A DNA stretch of 45,412 nucleotides from Beijerinckiaceae bacterium (GTDB lineage: Bacteria; Pseudomonadota; Alphaproteobacteria; Rhizobiales; Beijerinckiaceae), in the NCBI GenBank assembly GCA_947453205.1, contig CANGFT010000034.1, positions 1 to 45,412 on the forward strand, read 5' to 3'. A program made the translations under genes and the position numbers. Shown here piece by piece: positions 41,596 to 45,412 of this stretch; position 1 is the stretch's first letter; each line of letters opens with the position of its first letter. The notes under the pieces were generated by a model. It did not search any database, was not told the origin of the DNA, and was given only the letters and a program-made list of their open reading frames with translations.

Positions 41596-42339
41596 TCAGC
41601 CGAGGTTTTTATTGAAGAAGGAGATGACCTTGTTCCAGCCGTCCATCGCCTGTTCGGGGCGATAGCTCGGGCGGCTCCAGTCGAAGAAGGCGTGGCCGGC
41701 GCCGTCATAGCGATGGAACTCATAGGTCTTGCCGAGATCCTTCAGGATGGCCTCGGTCTTGTTGACCTGCTCGGGCGAGGGCTCCTTGTCGTCATTGCCA
41801 AAGAGGCCGAGCATCGGGCAGTTGAGATCCTTCGAATAATCGATGGGCGCGACGGGCTGCTTGGCGTTGAGCGCGGAGGGATCGGCCATCACGCGGCCGC
41901 CCCAGCAATCCACCGCCGCATTCACATTGGGCAGGCGGCAGGCGGAGAGATAGGTCTGGCGGCCGCCCGAGCAGAAGCCGATGATTCCGACCTTGCCGTT
42001 GGCGTTGCTCTGCGCGCGCAGGAAGGCCATGGCGCCGGCGACATCGCCGAGCATCTGCTCGTCGGAGACGCCGCCCTCGGCGCGGGCGCGGGCGCCGATG
42101 TCATCGGGGTCGCCGTCGCCCATGCGGAAATAGAGATGGTTGCAGAGGGTGGCGAAGCCGGGATGGGCGAGCTTGCGCGCCGCCTCGATGCAGAACTCGT
42201 TCCAGCCGGGAATGTGGTGGATCAGCACGACGCCCGGAAAGGGTCCGGGGCCTGCGGGACGCGTATAATAGGCCTCGCCCGTCTCGCCATTATGGCCGGT
42301 GAACGGGACCACGTCGCAGATGATGTTCCGATAAGTCAT
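41596..42339 (-). CDS. Dienelactone hydrolase-family protein
   Basis: A 247-residue alpha/beta hydrolase. The nucleophile elbow is IIGFCSGGRQ with cysteine, as in true dienelactone hydrolases; the acid is in LGLFGNDDKEPS and the histidine in YDGAGHAFFDW. The N-terminal strand region reads PGVVLIHHIPGWNEF. It hydrolyses lactones or similar esters, commonly in chlorocatechol or aromatic pathways. First gene of the seven-gene minus-strand operon, divergent from the nitrile hydratase-like operon. On the minus strand TATAGT near 42401-42396 is a possible -10. Confidence 0.87.
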   Translation of the reverse strand: MTYRNIICDVVPFTGHNGETGEAYYTRPAGPGPFPGVVLIHHIPGWNEFCIEAARKLAHPGFATLCNHLYFRMGDGDPDDIGARARAEGGVSDEQMLGDVAGAMAFLRAQSNANGKVGIIGFCSGGRQTYLSACRLPNVNAAVDCWGGRVMADPSALNAKQPVAPIDYSKDLNCPMLGLFGNDDKEPSPEQVNKTEAILKDLGKTYEFHRYDGAGHAFFDWSRPSYRPEQAMDGWNKVISFFNKNLG

Positions 42340-42453
42340 TCAAGCCTCCCCTTGTTGATCGAAGTCAGGCCCCCACTATACAAGCCGCAGCGCATTTGGG
42401 GAGGGGGCGCCGCAACATCAGGCACGTCGCCCACAGGGGCTGACGTTTGGGGC

Positions 42454-42481
42454 TTGCGCCAGCGCGCGCCCCTGCCAGAAT
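42454..42481 (+). promoter_or_regulatory. Candidate promoter of the nitrile/thiocyanate hydrolase operon
   Basis: TTGCGC (42454-42459) and CAGAAT (42476-42481) are spaced by 16 bases, 22 bases before the first ATG. The leader would be very short. Weak match at -10. Confidence 0.3.
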
Positions 42482-42503
42482 AGGCGCAAAGACGGAGGAA
42501 CAC

Positions 42504-42851
42504 ATGCGTAGCCCTCAGGATGTCGGCGGCCTGCCCGAAGGCCCCATCGACGCCTCACATCATGATTTGACCTTCTGGGAGAAACAGGCCGACGGATTGC
42601 GCGCCGCCGTGGGCTCCAAAGGCCTCATGTCGAGCCATGAGAGCCGCCGGGCCATCGAATCGCTGGGCCATGACGCCATGGAGCGATTGACCTATTACGA
42701 GCGCTGGACCGCCGCCCTCTCCTTGCAGATGGTCGAGCGCGGCGTCCTCACCCAGGACGAGATCGACGCCAAAGTCGCGCAGGTGCGCCAGCGCCTCGCC
42801 GAGACCGGTGATCTGGAGCTGCGCCCCGGCGAGGCGGAGAAGCTGCCATGA
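42504..42851 (+). CDS. Nitrile hydratase beta N-half / thiocyanate hydrolase beta-like subunit
   Basis: A 115-residue protein matching the N-terminal half of nitrile hydratase beta: SPQDVGGLPEGPIDASHHDL, FWEKQADGL, SHESRRAIESLG and TYYERWTAALSLQMVERGVL. GGAGGA precedes the start. Its TGA overlaps the next ATG by four bases. In thiocyanate hydrolase the nitrile hydratase beta chain is encoded as two proteins, ScnB (N-half) and ScnA (C-half), in that order; the same order is seen here. The three subunits would assemble around a cobalt site in the third. Confidence 0.82.
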   Translation: MRSPQDVGGLPEGPIDASHHDLTFWEKQADGLRAAVGSKGLMSSHESRRAIESLGHDAMERLTYYERWTAALSLQMVERGVLTQDEIDAKVAQVRQRLAETGDLELRPGEAEKLP

Positions 42852-43129
42852 GCCGCCTCAGCCCCGGCGCAGTGGTGCGCGTGCGCGAGGATTATCCGCC
42901 CGGACATATCCGCACCCCCGTCTATCTGCGGGGCAAGCAGGGCGTGGTCGAACGCTATTTCGGCGCCTTCGGCAATCCCGAAACCCTCGCCTTCAACCTG
43001 CCCGGCCCGAAGAAGGATCTCTACAAGGTGCGCTTCCGCGCGGTGGACCTTTGGCCGGACTATCAGGGCTCGCCGAAAGATATGATCGAGGCGGACATCT
43101 ACGATCACTGGCTGGAGACGATGACATGA
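42848..43129 (+). CDS. Nitrile hydratase beta C-half / thiocyanate hydrolase alpha-like subunit
   Basis: A 93-residue SH3-like barrel protein: LSPGAVVRVREDYPPGHIRT, PVYLRGKQGVVERYFGAFGN, LYKVRFRAVDLW and EADIYDHWLE. This is the C-terminal half of nitrile hydratase beta. Both stop and start overlap neighbours by ATGA, so the three chains are made in fixed proportion. The separation into two chains is not a frameshift, since each half has its own overlap start and stop. Confidence 0.85.
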   Translation: MSRLSPGAVVRVREDYPPGHIRTPVYLRGKQGVVERYFGAFGNPETLAFNLPGPKKDLYKVRFRAVDLWPDYQGSPKDMIEADIYDHWLETMT

Positions 43130-43806
43130 GCGGCGATCATCACCATCACCATGACCATGACCATGACCACGATCATGGCCACGATCACGATCATGGCCAT
43201 GCCCATTCCCCGCCCCAGCCCGACGACAAGGTGCATAGCTACCACCAGATCCTCAGCATCGCCCTCAAGGAGCTGCTGATCGAGAAGGGCGTCGTCACCG
43301 CCGCCGAGGTGCGCAGCTTCATCGAAAAGCGCGATTCCATCACACCCGCCCATGGCGCGAAGGTGGTGGCGCGGGCCTGGGTCGATCCGGCCTATAGGGC
43401 GCGGCTGCTGGAGGATGGCAACGCCGCTGCGGCGGAGCTGGGCTTTCCCATCACCGGCACGAAGCTCGTCGCGGTCGAGAATACGGCTGACACGCATAAT
43501 GTCGTGGTCTGCACCCTCTGCTCCTGCTATCCGCGCGATCTCCTGGGCCTGCCGCCCGCCTGGTACAAGAGCCGCGCCTATCGCGCCCGCGTGGTGCGCG
43601 AGCCGCGCGCCGTCTTGCGCGAATTCGGCACGGACCTGCCGGACGACGTCGCCCTGCGCGTGCATGACTCCACCGCCGACATCCGCTTCCTCGTGGTGCC
43701 GCAGCGCCCCGGGGGAACGCAGGATCTCGACGAAGAGGCGCTCGCCGCCATCGTCACGCGCGACTCCATGATCGGCGTCGCGCGGCTTGAGGAAGGGGCG
43801 CACTGA
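43126..43806 (+). CDS. Cobalt-type nitrile hydratase alpha / thiocyanate hydrolase gamma-like subunit
   Basis: A 226-residue catalytic subunit. The metal-binding claw is VVCTLCSCYPRDLLGLPPAW, with Cys129, Cys132 and Cys134. Thr after the first Cys marks the cobalt type (iron types have Ser). Two of these cysteines are oxidised in the family. Further conserved parts are HGAKVVARAWVDPAYRARLL, YRARVVREPRAVL and VTRDSMIGV. Residues 5-27 are almost only His and Asp (14 His), a probable metal-loading tail. From memory, ScnC-type gamma subunits also have a His/Asp-rich start. It hydrates a nitrile, or hydrolyses thiocyanate to carbonyl sulfide and ammonia. No activator gene follows. Confidence 0.87.
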   Translation: MSGDHHHHHDHDHDHDHGHDHDHGHAHSPPQPDDKVHSYHQILSIALKELLIEKGVVTAAEVRSFIEKRDSITPAHGAKVVARAWVDPAYRARLLEDGNAAAAELGFPITGTKLVAVENTADTHNVVVCTLCSCYPRDLLGLPPAWYKSRAYRARVVREPRAVLREFGTDLPDDVALRVHDSTADIRFLVVPQRPGGTQDLDEEALAAIVTRDSMIGVARLEEGAH

Positions 43807-44651
43807 TGCAGGCCTGTGAAATCCGTCTCGATGGAAGGGTCGCGCTCGTCACGGGCGCTGCGGCTGGCCTTGGCCGCGCCATGGCGCAGGCCATGGTGCG
43901 CGCGGGCGCCAATGTGGTCTTCGCCGACATCAACGCAGGCGCCACCGGCGGCGCGGTGGCCGAGGTCGCCTTTCGCGAGGGCTGCGGCAAGGCCATCGGC
44001 ATGCCCTGCGACATCACCCGCCCCGACGATTGCGAGCGCACCGTGGCCGAAACCCTGCGGCTCTTCGGCGGCCTGCACATTCTCGTCAACAATGCGGGCA
44101 AGGGCCCGGCGCATCTCGAAGCCGCGCCCGGCACGAAGAGCCTGCGCTTCTGGGAGTCCGACGCCGGGATCTGGCGACAGATCATCGAGACCAATGTGAT
44201 CGGCACCTTCAACATGGCGCGCGCCGCCGCCCCCGCGCTCATCGCCTCGGGCTGGGGCCGCATCGTGAACGTCACCACCAGCCTCTCCACCATGCAGCGC
44301 CGCGAAAACTCGCCCTATGGCGTCAGCAAGACCGCCATCGAGGCGGAGACGCTGATCTGGGCGCAGGACATGGCGGGCACGGGCGTCACCGTGAATTCGC
44401 TGATTCCGGGCGGCGCGGTGAACACCGATTTCGTCAGCGACCTCGGCAAGATCCAGGCCCGCGACTCGGGCCGCCCCCTGCTCGAACCCGAGGTGATGAT
44501 CGCCCCCATGCTCTGGCTCGCCTCCACCCTGTCGGATGGGGTCACCGGCAAGCGTTATGTGGGCAAGGACTGGAACCCGGCCGCGCCCGTCGCGGAAGCC
44601 CAGATCGCCGCCCTCGAGCCCTCAGTCCTCCGCCCGCCGGATAGGGCTTGA
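43806..44651 (+). CDS. Short-chain dehydrogenase/reductase (SDR)
   Basis: A 281-residue SDR starting in a TGATG overlap with the catalytic subunit gene. Motifs are TGAAAGLG, NNAGKGPAHL, IVNVTTSLSTM, YGVSKTAIEAE and GVTVNSLIPGG. The C-terminus is extended (YVGKDWNPAAPVAEAQIAAL) and lacks the usual end. Coupling suggests it handles the product or precursor of the hydrolase, e.g. an aldehyde/alcohol derived from a nitrile, which argues mildly for nitrile rather than thiocyanate as substrate. Confidence 0.87.
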   Translation: MQACEIRLDGRVALVTGAAAGLGRAMAQAMVRAGANVVFADINAGATGGAVAEVAFREGCGKAIGMPCDITRPDDCERTVAETLRLFGGLHILVNNAGKGPAHLEAAPGTKSLRFWESDAGIWRQIIETNVIGTFNMARAAAPALIASGWGRIVNVTTSLSTMQRRENSPYGVSKTAIEAETLIWAQDMAGTGVTVNSLIPGGAVNTDFVSDLGKIQARDSGRPLLEPEVMIAPMLWLASTLSDGVTGKRYVGKDWNPAAPVAEAQIAALEPSVLRPPDRA

Positions 44652-44662
44652 AGGGGGGAGTA

Positions 44663-44743
44663 GGCAGTAGGCATTCGGCAGTCGGGAAGAAGCCCCATCG
44701 ACTGCCGAATGCCGACTGCCGACTGCCCACCCAAGAATTTTTT
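44663..44743 (+). terminator. 22-bp stem-loop with downstream T6
   Basis: The arms 44663-44684 and 44699-44720 pair with one mismatch; the core GCATTCGGCAGTCG/CGACTGCCGAATGC is perfect. The loop is 14 bases. A T6 run follows at 44738-44743, 17 bases after the stem, so Rho-independent ending is plausible but the spacing is long. The arms consist of repeats of GGCAGTMGGCATT type, which also suggests a small mobile palindromic repeat. Confidence 0.5.
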
Positions 44744-45320
44744 CCTTGACTTTTTACCTAATCCGGGCAACATAAGGCCATCCCCGCCCCATGAGGGACT
44801 GGACGCGAGCGGTCGTTTTCAGGTGGGCGGGGAGCGGTTCCTGCGGGGTGGCTACCGGAGCCATTCTCTCGGGCGATTGCATTGCAAAAGGCATGGCTTG
44901 TCGGCTGGCCGCCGCAAGCGAGCCTATGGGGTTCCTCCCTTGGCGCATGCCCAGTCACCCGTCCGTCCGGCACTACGACCGGTCCGAGCCGATGAGGCTC
45001 ACAAACCCAGGATGTCGAGGAGTTGTCTGGGCGAGAGCCCCCTTCGGAACATCAGGGCCCGCCGCAGGCGCCTCAGCCAGAGGCGCGGCGATACGGGTCC
45101 GGGCCAAGAGCGGGAGCGATGATCGAGAAATCCGCGCCTGGGGCGCCGCAAGGCGATCACACCCACACCACTTCTGCGCCTTCCCGGCGCCCCAGGCCCC
45201 TCAGGGGCCAAAGCCAACCCACCAACCCGGCGCGTCCCCGCGTACGGGCTATTCGCGCAACCCATTGGAATAATGCGCCTTTATTACCCTCCCCCCTGTG
45301 GGGAGCGACTGTCTTGCGGG
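44744..45320. other. Structured non-coding stretch next to the IS110 end
   Basis: I see no supported gene. A TTGACT (44746) and AACATA (44769) pair at 17-base spacing could be a promoter reading right. A long hairpin spans 45136-45197: GCCTGGGGCGCCG, then AAGGCG, a loop of 21, CGCCTT and CGGCGCCCCAGGC, with single-base bulges; CCCCT/AGGGG follows. The stretch is downstream of the minus-strand IS110 transposase and may include the 3' non-coding end of that element. Open frames covering it have no recognisable family. Confidence 0.4.
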
Positions 45321-45412
45321 TCAAGCTTCTTTTAGCTGCCATGGCTTTTTATCTCGCATGATGGCGTTGAGCATGACGATGAGGCGGCGGGCGATGGCGA
45401 TGAGGGCGACCA
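45321..45412 (-). CDS. IS110-family transposase, C-terminal end (partial)
   Basis: The last 29 codons on the minus strand read VALIAIARRLIVMLNAIMRD then KKPWQLKEA and TGA at 45321. This is the usual C-terminus of IS110/IS1111-type (Piv-like) transposases (VALVAVMRKLLVILNAMLRD-like). The gene continues beyond the right edge, so the catalytic part is not seen. It indicates a second insertion sequence bounding the region. Confidence 0.7.
   Translation of the reverse strand, partial: VALIAIARRLIVMLNAIMRDKKPWQLKEA

Noticed and set aside
43140..43206. CAT/GAC-rich repeat looking like a tandem DNA repeat or CRISPR-like array
   Set aside because: It is coding: it encodes the His/Asp tail of the catalytic subunit, with no spacers or regular repeat unit.
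44791..45273. Plus-strand frame of 160 codons near the right end
   Set aside because: No recognisable domain, low-complexity Arg/Ala/Pro composition and a long hairpin inside it; treated as non-coding.

Overview
The window looks like accessory DNA from a GC-rich alphaproteobacterium, most likely Hyphomicrobiales. The basis is codon use, strong Shine-Dalgarno sites, TTGC-type -35 boxes, the set of gene families, and the many TctC/Bug-type binding proteins. I cannot name a genus. Both ends lie in insertion sequences: an IS630-type element begins at base 1 and the 3' end of an IS110-type transposase gene runs off base 45412. This is typical of contigs that stop at repeats.

Left part (1-12.6 kb): a decaying catabolic region. 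The IS630 element has cut a TctC gene (only its 3' part remains, 1162-1617). A long minus-strand array follows, transcribed from about 11.65 kb down to 1.66 kb: PhyH-type dioxygenase (frameshifted), SfnG-like flavin monooxygenase, NMT1-type binding protein, TctC, type-B carboxylesterase, a TctC stub, a TAXI-type binding protein, two TctC proteins and a second LLM flavin monooxygenase. Upstream lies a broken LysR gene that abuts, head to head, another truncated TctC gene. LysR-type dyads remain in front of the PhyH gene.

Middle-left (12.7-17.5 kb): three minus-strand genes that look like an extracytoplasmic oxidation module. They encode two Tat-signal flavoenzymes (an FAD FrdA-like enzyme and an FMN alpha-hydroxy-acid oxidase) and a secreted protein joining a carboxypeptidase-regulatory domain, one CxxCH haem site and a Vgb-like propeller. 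A gene-poor 1.2 kb stretch with a degraded reading frame and a tRNA-Gln follow.

Middle (19-34 kb): a plus-strand run TctC - LVIVD propeller - TctC - NitT/TauT-type ABC importer (binding protein, ATPase, two different permeases) - SDR; a convergent cupin gene; then an Opp/Dpp-type importer (two permeases, two ATPases) with its family-5 binding protein and an IPNS-like Fe(II) oxygenase on the opposite strand; then tRNA-Pro with a clear promoter.

Right part (34.4-44.7 kb): MarR regulator, PCuAC copper chaperone and a ThDP enzyme on the plus strand. A tight minus-strand operon follows: dienelactone hydrolase, small DUF6295-like protein, LigE-like GST, ABC ATPase and permease without a binding protein, and two SDRs. 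Last comes a plus-strand operon for a three-subunit cobalt-type nitrile hydratase/thiocyanate hydrolase with a His/Asp-rich N-terminus, plus an SDR. A strong hairpin with a T-run ends it, then 0.6 kb of structured non-coding DNA and the IS110 end.

Overall the window is a collection of uptake and oxidation cassettes for unknown, probably xenobiotic or aromatic/organosulfur substrates. Its most unusual properties are the eight TctC-family copies (five intact) with no TctA/TctB membrane partner and the Tat-flavoenzyme/haem-propeller module.
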